Of a DNA stretch of 64,000 bases, positions 43,948 through 52,556 are shown in pieces. This DNA comes from Cryobacterium sp. GTDB lineage: Bacteria > Actinomycetota > Actinomycetes > Actinomycetales > Microbacteriaceae. The notes beneath the pieces are model-generated. The model was not told where the DNA came from. It saw nothing but the letters and a program-made list of their open reading frames with translations, and ran no database searches. The translations under genes and the position numbers were made by a program. The stretch covers positions 19,619 to 83,618 of the forward strand of contig JAHBST010000001.1 of the NCBI GenBank assembly GCA_019638975.1, in the 5' to 3' direction. Numbering within the stretch: the first letter of the stretch is position 1; every line of letters starts with the position of its first letter.

Positions 43948-45704
43948 TTCAACTCCCTTGCTGCGATGAGCGCCGAGGCCCAACCGATGAGAACGATCTT
44001 CTCGTCGCTCGCGCCCGGAGGCACATAGAACAACAATTGGTCGCCATACGTCGCGATCGTTCCCTTTGTGGTGGACGATACTCGCGACAGCGACTTCACC
44101 GCGCCTTCCGCATTGATCACGGCGCCGGGCTCCGCCGGTTTGACGGTTTCGGTTTCATTCAAGTACACGGCTACCAGCGCTCCGCTGTCGTTCGTGACCA
44201 TGGGGATGACTTCGCCGATCCCGACGGCCGTCCCGAACGTCATCTTGGCTATGCGCGGAATCGAGGCGAGTCGCTTTTGCTTGGCGTCGTACCCGATCGA
44301 CGTGACCAGCGAATCGCTCCCGGTATCGAAATACTTCAGGAACGGACTGGATTCGCCGTTGAGCAGGACGTCGCCGTAGTCGAGCGCGAGCTCGTCCGGC
44401 TGCAAAGCGAAAATCTTGACGTCGGGCTGAAGCCGCTGGGTTCCCACGTTGGCCGCCGCCATCGCCGGCAGCACCGCTTCTGCCTCGAGTTGCACCGCGT
44501 AGACGACCTTGTAATTTTCGCGCGGAGTCTGCTGAACGAGCATGAGCGCCGTCGTTGCCGACGATTCGTCCTTCGGATCCCGGACCACCGTGAACACGGT
44601 GCGCGGCCACTTGTCGTTTTGCTGCGGAAGCGTGACTTCGACCGTGCTCGACGGGATCGGAGGCAAGGGGTCGTAATTCTTGTCCACTTTGCGGATGGCG
44701 TAGTTCGCCTCGCGGAATTGCAGTGCGGCCCCGTCGAATCGCTGCTGGATGAGATCCGTGTCGCGTTCGGCATCCGCTTGCTGCGCGACGAGCGAGATGC
44801 GGGACAGAATCGATTCGAGTTGCGGCTCGCTCACGACGGGAGGCTTCTCGGTGTTGACGGGTGGACCCGAGTCCGTGGGTGACGGCGAGGGCGTTTCGGC
44901 GCTGCTTCCGCCGAGGAATTCAGGCCAGGACTCTGCCGTGCACCCGGTGAGAACGAGGGCGCCGATGACAAGCACGGCCGACACCGAACCGAGCCTGCCG
45001 GCGGACCGTCTTCCGCGGGTCGCCGAGATCGCCTTCTGCTTCTGCACCGAAATTCGCGGCCGCTTGGGAGGCTTCGGCATCCTGGGTGGCCTGCGGCGCG
45101 GACCGCGGGCCTTGCGAAGATGCGAGAGCGCCCACAAATAGAGCCCGAGACCCGCGAGAAGCAAAAGCACACCGCCGACGATGAGAGGACCGGACCACGG
45201 AGTCCGGTTGTCGACGGGCCACGTGATGGACACTTGCCCCGGTGCCGGCGCGGAGCCATCCGAGAGAATGATGACGGAGATGTCGCGCGGAACGTTGACG
45301 ACGAAAGTCAGCGCGTTCTCGCGCGTGAACTCGGCCAGCCAGAGGTCCGAACCGTGCGGATCGGGCACGCTGGATTCGGTCCCCGACACGAGGGTGCTCG
45401 TGAGTTTCGACTTCTTCTTCTGAATCTGGATGCGGTTGTAGCTCGCGTCGCCGATCCACGCCAGCACATCGTTCGTTCTTCCGTATGCCGCGAATACTGT
45501 CCCGGTGCCGCTGATGTTGATCTTTTGGCGGCCATCATTCGCGTTGAGAACGGCGCCGTCGATGACCGTCACCGGGGCGCTCGAGGCGAGTTGAGCGGAT
45601 GCCGCGACGTGGTCCGGCTCCGCGAGGACCGTTCGCTGCGCGATTCCGTAACTGATCATCACGAACGCGACGATGAAGCTCACGATCGCAACAATGAACC
45701 GCAA
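43944..45704 (-). CDS. Three-TM membrane protein with an internal lipobox-like motif
   Basis: A 586-residue protein of unknown function. TM1 at about 3-23 is followed by an external domain of about 140 residues, TM2 at about 172-194, a very basic proline-rich cytoplasmic loop (R-R-R-P-P-R-M-P-K-P-P-K-R-P-R), and TM3 at about 238-254 ending in V-L-T-G-C. After that comes a Ser/Pro linker and a second external domain of about 300 residues that resembles a free lipoprotein. It looks like a membrane protein fused to a lipoprotein. The TTG at 45704 follows a strong GAGGAG site; an open stretch up to 46130 has no such site. It is upstream of and overlaps the ybbN-like gene. Confidence 0.75.
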   Translation of the reverse strand: MRFIVAIVSFIVAFVMISYGIAQRTVLAEPDHVAASAQLASSAPVTVIDGAVLNANDGRQKINISGTGTVFAAYGRTNDVLAWIGDASYNRIQIQKKKSKLTSTLVSGTESSVPDPHGSDLWLAEFTRENALTFVVNVPRDISVIILSDGSAPAPGQVSITWPVDNRTPWSGPLIVGGVLLLLAGLGLYLWALSHLRKARGPRRRPPRMPKPPKRPRISVQKQKAISATRGRRSAGRLGSVSAVLVIGALVLTGCTAESWPEFLGGSSAETPSPSPTDSGPPVNTEKPPVVSEPQLESILSRISLVAQQADAERDTDLIQQRFDGAALQFREANYAIRKVDKNYDPLPPIPSSTVEVTLPQQNDKWPRTVFTVVRDPKDESSATTALMLVQQTPRENYKVVYAVQLEAEAVLPAMAAANVGTQRLQPDVKIFALQPDELALDYGDVLLNGESSPFLKYFDTGSDSLVTSIGYDAKQKRLASIPRIAKMTFGTAVGIGEVIPMVTNDSGALVAVYLNETETVKPAEPGAVINAEGAVKSLSRVSSTTKGTIATYGDQLLFYVPPGASDEKIVLIGWASALIAARELK

Positions 45705-45993
45705 GTCGAACTCCTCTCGTGCTGCTCTCGTCCTCCGCCGCGGGCGCGACTCGTACCGAGCGACTGGAAACATTCGGTGGAATCGTCGTGCGGCTCCGGT
45801 CGAACCGGATCGGGCAGCAGGCAAAGACATTACAGAATAGCGCACGCAATCTGAAAGGTTCCCTATCGCGGGCTGGGAAGCTCGGTGCCGAGCGCTGCGG
45901 GAGAACTTTCGCCCTTGCCCGAAGACCCCACTAAACTCGACTCTGTCCGGCCCGAGCCCCGACAGGCGGCCGCCCACAAACCAGGGAGACGAT

Positions 45994-47583
45994 GTGGCAA
46001 CCGACGACGAGGCCTTTTCTACCGCGATGCGCGGGTACAACCGCGAAGAAGTGGACAACGCCCTCCAGGATTTGCGCCATGCCCTCAATAAAGCCAATAG
46101 CGACAAGGCGGAAAACGCAAAAGAGCTCAAGAGGCTGTCGGCACTCGTCGCGGACCTGCAGGCCGAGATCGACGAAATCGGAAGCCCGACCTACACGGGG
46201 CTCGGAACACGACTGGAGAACGTCCTTCGCGTCGCCGAAGAGCAATCGACTCGCCTGATCAGCCAGGCCGACATCGACGCGGAAAAACTCCGCAACAGCG
46301 TTCAGGGCGAAGTGAGCGCGTTGCGCGTGAACGCGATGGAGGAAGCGGACCGCATTATCGCGGACGCTAAAGCGAAGGCATCCGACACGCTCGATTCCGC
46401 TCGCGCGGAAGCCGAAGCTCTCTTGTCGCGCAGCACCGCCCAGGCCAAAGCGACGAATCAGGATGCGCTGAAAGAAGCAGCCTCGATCCGCGGCGCTGCG
46501 GCGACCGACGCTGCGGAGGCGAGGGCGACGGCCAAGCGCGAAGCAGCAGCAGCGCGCGCAGAAGCGGAACGGTATGCGGCGGAGCTTCGAGCGGCCGTCG
46601 TGGAGGAGACCACGCAAGCGAGCGAAGCGGCCGCGTCGCTCGCCCGGGATACTGAAAAGAATCGCAAGGAATTTGCGGCGGAGACCGAGAAGCAGTGGGG
46701 CGATCTCGCCCGCGATGTGGAACAGCAGCGGACAGATGCCGAGCGAGAGGTGCAGGCGACGCACGCGCAGCTTGCCGCCGAAGTGGAAAAAGCCCGAGCC
46801 GACCTCGACCGCGAACTTTCCGACGCCCGGAGCAAATTCGAGGAAGAAATGGAGGCGGCGCAAAGCAAACTCAAAAACGATACGGCCGCCGCACACTCGA
46901 AACTCGCCCTGGAAACGAAGTCGGCGAAGGCGGAGCTCGCGCGCACCATCCAGGAGGCACGAGCGAAGGTCGACGCCGAGATCGCGGACGCTCGCTCGGG
47001 CCTCGCGACCGACATGGAAAAAGCGCGAACCGACCTGGATCGAGAATTGGAGCAGACTCGCGCAGATTTCACGAACGAAATGGATCGGGCCCGCGCGGAA
47101 CTGGCATCCGAGCTTTCCACGTCGCGAGCGAAACTGAAGGCCGAAGCAAAAACCGCGAGGGCGGCACTCGACACCGAATTGACGACGCGCAGGGACGAAG
47201 CCGAGAAAGAGTACCTCGCGAAGCATCAGGATGCCGTGGCGCAAAATCAGAAATACCTCGAAGAGGCTCGCGCGCAGCTCGCGGAAGCCACGAAACGCGC
47301 GGAGGAGAAGCGTCGAGAAGTCGAGCAATTGGGCGCGGACGCGACGAAGGAAGCCGCCGAGGTGCGCGACGCGGCGAAGAAGCACGCGGCGGAAGTGCTT
47401 GCCAACGCGGAGTCCCGCGCGAAAGCTATGGTCGCCGACGCGGAAAAGCGGACGAACACTCTCGTGTCAGAAGCGGAAGAGCGGCTGGCCAAGATTAGAA
47501 TCGAGCGCGAAGCCGTCGCCGGTTACTTTGGGGCGCTTCGTACTGTTCTCGGCGACGCGGAGAAAGTCGCAGCAGACGAATAA
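45994..47583 (+). CDS. Long coiled-coil protein, DivIVA/Scy-like
   Basis: A 529-residue protein with a DivIVA-like N-terminus (A-M-R-G-Y-N-R-E-E-V-D-N-A-L) and then about 450 residues of Ala/Glu/Lys/Arg-rich coiled coil with almost no proline, ending in a short helix (G-Y-F-G-A-L-R-T-V-L). The build resembles Scy/FilP polar scaffolds of actinobacteria, which organise apical growth, though it is shorter than Scy. The GTG start at 45994 has GGGAGA upstream; an ATG two bases earlier is out of frame. The 289-nt gap to the divergent gene at 45704 holds nothing else recognised. An AI-2E transporter gene follows 18 nt downstream. Confidence 0.82.
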   Translation: MATDDEAFSTAMRGYNREEVDNALQDLRHALNKANSDKAENAKELKRLSALVADLQAEIDEIGSPTYTGLGTRLENVLRVAEEQSTRLISQADIDAEKLRNSVQGEVSALRVNAMEEADRIIADAKAKASDTLDSARAEAEALLSRSTAQAKATNQDALKEAASIRGAAATDAAEARATAKREAAAARAEAERYAAELRAAVVEETTQASEAAASLARDTEKNRKEFAAETEKQWGDLARDVEQQRTDAEREVQATHAQLAAEVEKARADLDRELSDARSKFEEEMEAAQSKLKNDTAAAHSKLALETKSAKAELARTIQEARAKVDAEIADARSGLATDMEKARTDLDRELEQTRADFTNEMDRARAELASELSTSRAKLKAEAKTARAALDTELTTRRDEAEKEYLAKHQDAVAQNQKYLEEARAQLAEATKRAEEKRREVEQLGADATKEAAEVRDAAKKHAAEVLANAESRAKAMVADAEKRTNTLVSEAEERLAKIRIEREAVAGYFGALRTVLGDAEKVAADE

Positions 47584-47601
47584 CACCGGCGAAGGGGCAC
47601 T

Positions 47602-48651
47602 GTGAAGATCCAGAACGCGTTTCGGCTCGGCCTCTTCGGCGGTCTCGGAGTGCTCGTCGCGATCGGCATCGGCGCCGCGATCGGTTCCCTGGCGACGATC
47701 ATCACTTACGTCGGTGCGGCGATCTTCCTCGCGCTGGGTCTCGATCCCGCAGTGTCGTGGCTGGAAAAGCACCGTTTCCCCCGATGGCTTGCCATACTCA
47801 CCGTCGTCGTCCTCGTGCTCGCCGTCTTCACGGGGCTCGTGTTCGCCGTGATCCCGGTCATCGTGGCCCAGACCTCCAATCTCATCAACGGCCTCACACC
47901 GTTGATCGCCGCGCTCGGCGACCAGGACAACAACTGGGTGGCTGCGGTTCAGAAGAATCTTCCCGACTACATCAATCTGCAGGCGATCATCGGCGGCGCG
48001 CTCGAGTTCATCAAGGAGAACATCACCTCGATCGGCGGCGGCGTATTGCAAGTCGGCCTCGGCATCGCCAGCGGAGCTTTCGGAATCATCATCGTCCTGA
48101 TTCTCACGCTGTATTTCGTCGCATCGCTCAACAACATGAAGCGCGGCCTCTACCAGCTCATCCCGGCGACGCGGCGGGCGCGGTTCACGGACATCGCCGA
48201 GCAAATCAGCGACTCGGTCGGCCGGTACGTCGTGGGCCAGGCGACGCTCGCGCTGTTCAACGGCATCCTGAGCTTCATCTACCTCTCGATCGTGAACGCC
48301 GAATACCCTGCGCTTTTCGCGTTCATCGCGTTCCTGTTCTCCCTCGTCCCGCTCGTCGGAACCCTGTCGGGAAGCATCCTCATCACACTCAGCTGCCTCG
48401 TCTTCGACGGCGTGCCGACCGCGCTCGCGGTGGGTATCTACTACATCGTCTATATGCAACTGGAGGCGTACGTCCTCAACCCGAACATCATGAATCGCGC
48501 GGTCAAAGTACCCGGCGTGATCGTCGTGATCGCTGCGCTTGCCGGTGGCACGCTTCTGGGCATTCTCGGGGCGCTCATCGCGATCCCCGTCGCGGCATCC
48601 GTTTTACTCATCATCAACCAGGTCGTCGTGCCGAGGCAGAACGAACTCTGA
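47602..48651 (+). CDS. AI-2E family transporter
   Basis: A 349-residue polytopic protein of the AI-2E (PerM/YdiK) family, with about seven or eight helices. Diagnostic stretches are Y-V-G-A-A-I-F-L-A-L-G-L-D-P near the N-terminus, the V-G-R-Y-V-V-G-Q-A-T-L-A region, and the C-terminal Y-Y-I-V-Y-M-Q-L-E-A-Y-V-L-N-P and G-A-L-I-A-I-P-V-A-A. Members export diverse small molecules or act as cation/proton antiporters; AI-2 itself is not implied. The start is GTG at 47602, 18 nt after the coiled-coil gene, so the two are likely co-transcribed. Confidence 0.93.
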   Translation: MKIQNAFRLGLFGGLGVLVAIGIGAAIGSLATIITYVGAAIFLALGLDPAVSWLEKHRFPRWLAILTVVVLVLAVFTGLVFAVIPVIVAQTSNLINGLTPLIAALGDQDNNWVAAVQKNLPDYINLQAIIGGALEFIKENITSIGGGVLQVGLGIASGAFGIIIVLILTLYFVASLNNMKRGLYQLIPATRRARFTDIAEQISDSVGRYVVGQATLALFNGILSFIYLSIVNAEYPALFAFIAFLFSLVPLVGTLSGSILITLSCLVFDGVPTALAVGIYYIVYMQLEAYVLNPNIMNRAVKVPGVIVVIAALAGGTLLGILGALIAIPVAASVLLIINQVVVPRQNEL

Positions 48652-48675
48652 CAGTCGTGCCGCGGAGTCGATCCT

Positions 48676-49386
48676 CTACTCGACCCATTCGGTCGGGAGC
48701 GGGAGCGCGCTCGGGTTCGCCGCTCGCACAATCTCCGTGAGCACTTTGCGCGTCTGCTCTTCGCCGACCCAGAGATGCTTGCCGCCGGCGATCGGAACAA
48801 TTTCCGTTTCCGGCAGAACGGCGAATCGTTCGCGCGCTTCGTCCGGGCGGAGGTAGTCGTCGAATTCGGGGATGATCGCGACAACGCGTTTGCCCGAGCC
48901 CGACCACGCGGCGATCTGATTCGCGCTTACGCGCTTGAGCGGTGGCGACAGGAGAATCGCACCGACGAGCGAATAGGCGAGCCCGTGCGCGAGCGCGACT
49001 TCCGTTCCGAACGACCAGCCGAGAAGCCACGGCCCCGGCAACTCACGTTCAGAAACGAACGCCATCGCGGCCTCGAGATCGTGCCGCTCGCTGATGCCCT
49101 CGCCGAACGCACCCTGTGAACGGCCCCGCGGCGAGGTCACGCCTCGAAAGTTGAACCGCAAAACGGCGAGATCGGCGAGGGCGGGAAGTCGCGCCGCGGC
49201 CTTGCGAATCACGTGAGAATCCATGAATCCGCCGCCCGTCGGGAGCGGATGCAGGCACACGAGCGTCGCGGCTGGGGGCGCGCTGAGCGGCACGGCGAGC
49301 TCGCCCACGAGGTCGAGTCCGTCGGACGTGTGAAGCACGATGTCTTCGCGGTGCGCAGGCAGCTCGACGCCGGATCGGATCTCCAT
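48676..49386 (-). CDS. Alpha/beta hydrolase
   Basis: A 236-residue hydrolase of the dienelactone hydrolase-like or short esterase type: V-C-L-H-P-L-P-T-G-G-G (oxyanion turn), F-N-F-R-G-V-T-S-P-R-G, nucleophile elbow G-W-S-F-G-T-E, the acid region P-E-F-D-D-Y and the catalytic histidine in G-G-K-H-L-W. Substrate unknown. The ATG at 49386 is chosen; it lies 2 nt after the stop of the zinc-ribbon gene upstream, so the two are coupled. Confidence 0.88.
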   Translation of the reverse strand: MEIRSGVELPAHREDIVLHTSDGLDLVGELAVPLSAPPAATLVCLHPLPTGGGFMDSHVIRKAAARLPALADLAVLRFNFRGVTSPRGRSQGAFGEGISERHDLEAAMAFVSERELPGPWLLGWSFGTEVALAHGLAYSLVGAILLSPPLKRVSANQIAAWSGSGKRVVAIIPEFDDYLRPDEARERFAVLPETEIVPIAGGKHLWVGEEQTRKVLTEIVRAANPSALPLPTEWVE

Positions 49387-49388
49387 GC

Positions 49389-49691
49389 CTAGCTGACCTT
49401 CCAGCAGTGGTTGTGCCAATGACGACGCGCAGACACGTCGGCCGCTTCACCCATGATCCCATCAGCACGCCATGCGACCGTGTGCTGCTGGCCGGGAGGA
49501 ACCTCGAGCCCGCATCCGGGACAGACATAGGACTTCACCGCAGAACTGCCGGACACGGGTTGCACATTCCACAACACTCCTCGGCGGGACTCCGTGCGGA
49601 GCGTGCCGTACAGTGCCCGCTGAAGCTCGCTGTCCTCAACCTCGCGATTCGCGGCATGCCCGCCGCGACGGGGACGATTGGAGCGGGGCAT
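49389..49691 (-). CDS. Small zinc-ribbon protein of unknown function
   Basis: A 100-residue basic protein. The second half carries a likely zinc site: C-P-G-C-G near 57-61, H70 in Q-Q-H-T-V-A-W, and the conserved ending R-R-H-W-H-N-H-C-W-K. Proteins of this build are widespread in actinobacteria, sometimes under the label ATP/GTP-binding protein, with no established function and no visible P-loop here. It overlaps nothing and sits 2 nt before the hydrolase gene. Confidence 0.8.
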   Translation of the reverse strand: MPRSNRPRRGGHAANREVEDSELQRALYGTLRTESRRGVLWNVQPVSGSSAVKSYVCPGCGLEVPPGQQHTVAWRADGIMGEAADVSARRHWHNHCWKVS

Positions 49692-49711
49692 GACTCAAGC
49701 CTAAGCGGAAC

Positions 49712-50323
49712 TCAATACCAGTTGTGCTGCTCGGAATGCTCCCACGCGCCGCACGGAGTGCCGTATCGTGCCGCGATGTAGCCGAGGCCCCATGTGATCT
49801 GAGTTGCCGGATTCGTCGCCCAATCGGCACCCGCGCTCGCCATCTTGTTGCCCGGCAATGCCTGGGGTATTCCGTACGCGCCGCTCACGGGATTCATCGC
49901 GAAAGTGTTCCAGTTGGACTCCCGCGTCCACAGCGCCACGAGGCAGCTGTACTCTCCTTCGTCCCAGCCTCTGGCCAGCACGAGTTCGTAAGCGATGGCT
50001 TGCGCCGTGCCGGGGTCGGGTTTGCCGACCGCGGGCGCCTTCGGCTTGAGCGTAATCCGATAGCCGTCGCGAACCACGGTGTTCGCGGTGACTCCGGCGT
50101 GGTTGAAATGCTGAGCGGATGCCGCCCCGCCCGGCGTCGGGCCGGAGGCAACGGCAAACGCGGAGTAGTCGGGCGCGATGACGGTCACGAGAACGATCGC
50201 GAGTGAAACGAAGAAGGAGAACACGGGAAGCCTGTGCCGGAATCCCCGCGGGCGCGCAAAAAACACCGCCCCGGCCCCCGTAGTCCGCGACAGGCTCAGG
50301 AAAAGATCCGTGTGCCTACCCAC
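49712..50323 (-). CDS. Lytic transglycosylase-like secreted protein
   Basis: A 203-residue exported protein. A membrane-spanning signal (F-S-F-F-V-S-L-A-I-V-L-V-T-V-I-A, about 36-51) precedes a linker and a C-terminal SLT-like domain of about 95 residues. The catalytic glutamate is in L-W-T-R-E-S-N-W-N, followed by G-A-Y-G-I-P-Q-A-L-P-G and G-L-G-Y-I-A-A-R-Y-G, as in actinobacterial resuscitation/aggregation-factor type transglycosylases. It would cleave the glycan strand of peptidoglycan outside the cell. The start at 50323 could also be further downstream, as the first 30 residues are poorly typical. Confidence 0.88.
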   Translation of the reverse strand: MGRHTDLFLSLSRTTGAGAVFFARPRGFRHRLPVFSFFVSLAIVLVTVIAPDYSAFAVASGPTPGGAASAQHFNHAGVTANTVVRDGYRITLKPKAPAVGKPDPGTAQAIAYELVLARGWDEGEYSCLVALWTRESNWNTFAMNPVSGAYGIPQALPGNKMASAGADWATNPATQITWGLGYIAARYGTPCGAWEHSEQHNWY

Positions 50324-50366
50324 AGTGTCAGGATTTTAGCCCAGATCGGGCGACATCGCGCCTTTT

Positions 50367-50918
50367 TCAGCGCACAGCGAGCATGACCTCGACGACGCTG
50401 TCCAGGAAATAGTCCACTTGCGCTTCGCGATAACCGCCCTTCCTGGGCCTGAACGCGATCGTCCGCACTTCGTCGACGCTCATCGGGGACGCCTTGAGGA
50501 AGTACTCGGCGAGGCGGTCACCGAAGGCGTCCACTTGCTTGCGGTCGTATCCGTCGGAGAGGATGCCGGCCCGACGGAAACGATTGCCTTTCGGTCGCGC
50601 CAGCCTGTCGATGATGTCCTTTGCGTTCCGACGCGCCGTGTTGAACCACGCTTCATCACCGGAGGTTTGCCGCGCTTTGTCCCGCTCGCGACTCGCGAAA
50701 GCATCTTCGAGGCGCTCGAGCGCGGCATCCACGTGGGCGGGCGAGTAGCCGCCCTTTTGCAGCGCGAACGATGTGCGGCGGATGTCGCTCGCGCCGAGAA
50801 CGGACGGAGCCCCCGGCTCGGCGTTGTACGCGCGTCGCGCATCTTCGAGAAAATCTTCGACCTGGTCGATGTCATAGCCGCGGCGGGAATTGCGCGTGCG
50901 GGGAAAAGTTGTACTCAC
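50367..50918 (-). CDS. Protein with four DivIVA-like repeats
   Basis: A 183-residue protein built from four copies of a short DivIVA-like unit: R-G-Y-D-I-D-Q-V-E-D-F-L, G-G-Y-S-P-A-H-V-D-A-A-L, D-G-Y-D-R-K-Q-V-D-A-F-G and G-G-Y-R-E-A-Q-V-D-Y-F-L. Single DivIVA domains bind curved membrane at poles and septa; the repeated form lacks the long coiled coil. The GTG at 50918 follows AGGAG very closely, and a GTG at 50936 is the alternative. It lies just upstream of nothing in the operon's flow, but downstream of cdsA (30 nt), on the same strand. Confidence 0.8.
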   Translation of the reverse strand: MSTTFPRTRNSRRGYDIDQVEDFLEDARRAYNAEPGAPSVLGASDIRRTSFALQKGGYSPAHVDAALERLEDAFASRERDKARQTSGDEAWFNTARRNAKDIIDRLARPKGNRFRRAGILSDGYDRKQVDAFGDRLAEYFLKASPMSVDEVRTIAFRPRKGGYREAQVDYFLDSVVEVMLAVR

Positions 50919-50948
50919 GCTCCTATTCTGCCTCACTCGCTTGCGGTC

Positions 50949-51968
50949 TCACGCAAAGAGAAGGAACAGGATGTACGCCGCCGCCGAACTGAGAACGATC
51001 GAATCCATCCGGTCGAGGAATCCGCCGTGGCCCGGCAGCCACGTGCTGATGTCTTTGATTCCGAGGTCCCGCTTGAGCAGGGATTCTGTGAGGTCTCCGA
51101 TCGTCGCCGTCGCGACGATGACGCCCCCGAATACGAACCCGAACCACCAAGGTTGGTGGATCATGAAGATCGATACCAGAATGCCGGCGATCGTCGCGGC
51201 AGCGACCGAGCCGGCGAATCCCTCCCAGGTCTTCTTCGGGCTGATGCGCGGTGCCATCGGATGCTTGCCGAACGTGAGCCCCGTGGCGTACGCGCCCGTG
51301 TCCACCGAAATGACGAGGATGAGGAACGCGAGAGTCCACCATTCCCCGCCATCCTTCGCCGCGAGCAAGACCGCGAAACTGGCGAGGAAAGGAATATAGA
51401 CCTGAATGAACGAACCCGCGGCGAGATCGCGCCACACATCTCGCGCCGAACCCCGCCGTCCGGGAACGGCAAGCTCGGCGACGCGCCACAGCACGACGAA
51501 CCCGATTCCGGCGAGCGAGACATACCATTTGCCGCTGTCGCCCAGATAGAACGCGGCGGGAACGGTTGCGAGAGCGGCGATCACGGTCGGCCACCTCGGC
51601 ACGCGTCGCCCGGAGGCGCGCAGCGCACTCGCGAGCTCGAAAGCGGTGAATCCGATGAGGAAGGCCGCAACGATCATGAAGAGTTCCTTCACGACGATGA
51701 GGCTGAACAGCATCGCGAACCCGAGGGCGAGTCCGATGAGTATCGCAAGCGGGAGGTTCCGTCCCGTTCTCGCCTCGATCTTCTCGTTGGCGTGATCGAT
51801 TTGCGCTCGCGTCGCCTCCATTTGCGCCTTGATCTCGGCGCGCGTGGCGGTCACTTGCGCGCGAATCTCCTCGCGAGTTGCGTCTGCGCGCGCTTCGATG
51901 TCGGCGCGACGGAACCGCCACCGATTCTTCGCCGGTGCTGGGGGCGCGTCAGCATCTTCATCCGGCAT
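50949..51968 (-). CDS. cdsA: Phosphatidate cytidylyltransferase
   Basis: Makes CDP-diacylglycerol from phosphatidate and CTP, the branch point of phospholipid synthesis. The 339-residue product has a soluble, helical N-terminus of about 70 residues rich in A-T-R-A-x-I repeats, about eight transmembrane helices, and the family signature S-L-L-K-R-D-L-G-I-K-D followed by P-G-H-G-G-F-L-D-R-M-D. The N-terminal coiled segment is additional to the enzyme core. It starts directly after the frr stop, without a gap. Confidence 0.96.
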   Translation of the reverse strand: MPDEDADAPPAPAKNRWRFRRADIEARADATREEIRAQVTATRAEIKAQMEATRAQIDHANEKIEARTGRNLPLAILIGLALGFAMLFSLIVVKELFMIVAAFLIGFTAFELASALRASGRRVPRWPTVIAALATVPAAFYLGDSGKWYVSLAGIGFVVLWRVAELAVPGRRGSARDVWRDLAAGSFIQVYIPFLASFAVLLAAKDGGEWWTLAFLILVISVDTGAYATGLTFGKHPMAPRISPKKTWEGFAGSVAAATIAGILVSIFMIHQPWWFGFVFGGVIVATATIGDLTESLLKRDLGIKDISTWLPGHGGFLDRMDSIVLSSAAAYILFLLFA

Positions 51969-52523
51969 TCAAACCTCGAGAAGCTCGGCTTCCTTCTTGC
52001 GCAACGCTTCATCGATGGCGTCCACCTGGCCCTTCGTGAGAGTCTCCAGCTCCTTTTCGGCGCGAGCGACTTCGTCGTCGCCGACCTCGGACTTGAGCTC
52101 ATCCAGGTCGTCTTTGGCCTTGCGCCGGATGTTGCGGATCGCGACCTTGGCATCCTCGCCTTTGCCGCGCACGATCTTGACGAATTCCTTGCGGCGATCT
52201 TCCGTGAGTTCGGGCAGCGTCGCTCGCACGACGGTTCCGTCGTTTCCGACATTCGCACCGAGGTTTGGGGTCGCGACGATCGCCTTCTCGATGTCCTTGA
52301 GCGCTCCCTTGTCATAAGGCGTGATGACGAGAGTCCGGGCGTCGGCGTTCTGAAGGCCGGCGAGCTGTGCGAGCGGTGTCGGCGTGCCGTAATAGTCGAC
52401 GAGCACTTTCTGGAACAAAGCGGGATTGGCACGGCCCGTGCGCACGCCGCTGAAATCGTCCTTGGCCACTTCCACGGCCTTGTGCATTTTGTCTTTCGCT
52501 TCCGCCAGTACGTCGCTGATCAC
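51969..52523 (-). CDS. frr: Ribosome recycling factor
   Basis: Splits post-termination ribosomes together with EF-G. The 184-residue protein has the standard length and the family features: A-E-A-K-D-K-M at the N-terminus, R-T-G-R-A-N-P-A-L and a C-terminal three-helix bundle with E-D-R-R-K-E-F-V-K. The GTG at 52523 has AAGGAG at 5-nt spacing and matches family starts; an 8-residue upstream extension is rejected. It lies between an EamA transporter gene and cdsA. Confidence 0.97.
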   Translation of the reverse strand: MISDVLAEAKDKMHKAVEVAKDDFSGVRTGRANPALFQKVLVDYYGTPTPLAQLAGLQNADARTLVITPYDKGALKDIEKAIVATPNLGANVGNDGTVVRATLPELTEDRRKEFVKIVRGKGEDAKVAIRNIRRKAKDDLDELKSEVGDDEVARAEKELETLTKGQVDAIDEALRKKEAELLEV

Positions 52524-52556
52524 GTGCTCTCCTTCGTGTCGGGGCAATCTTACCGG

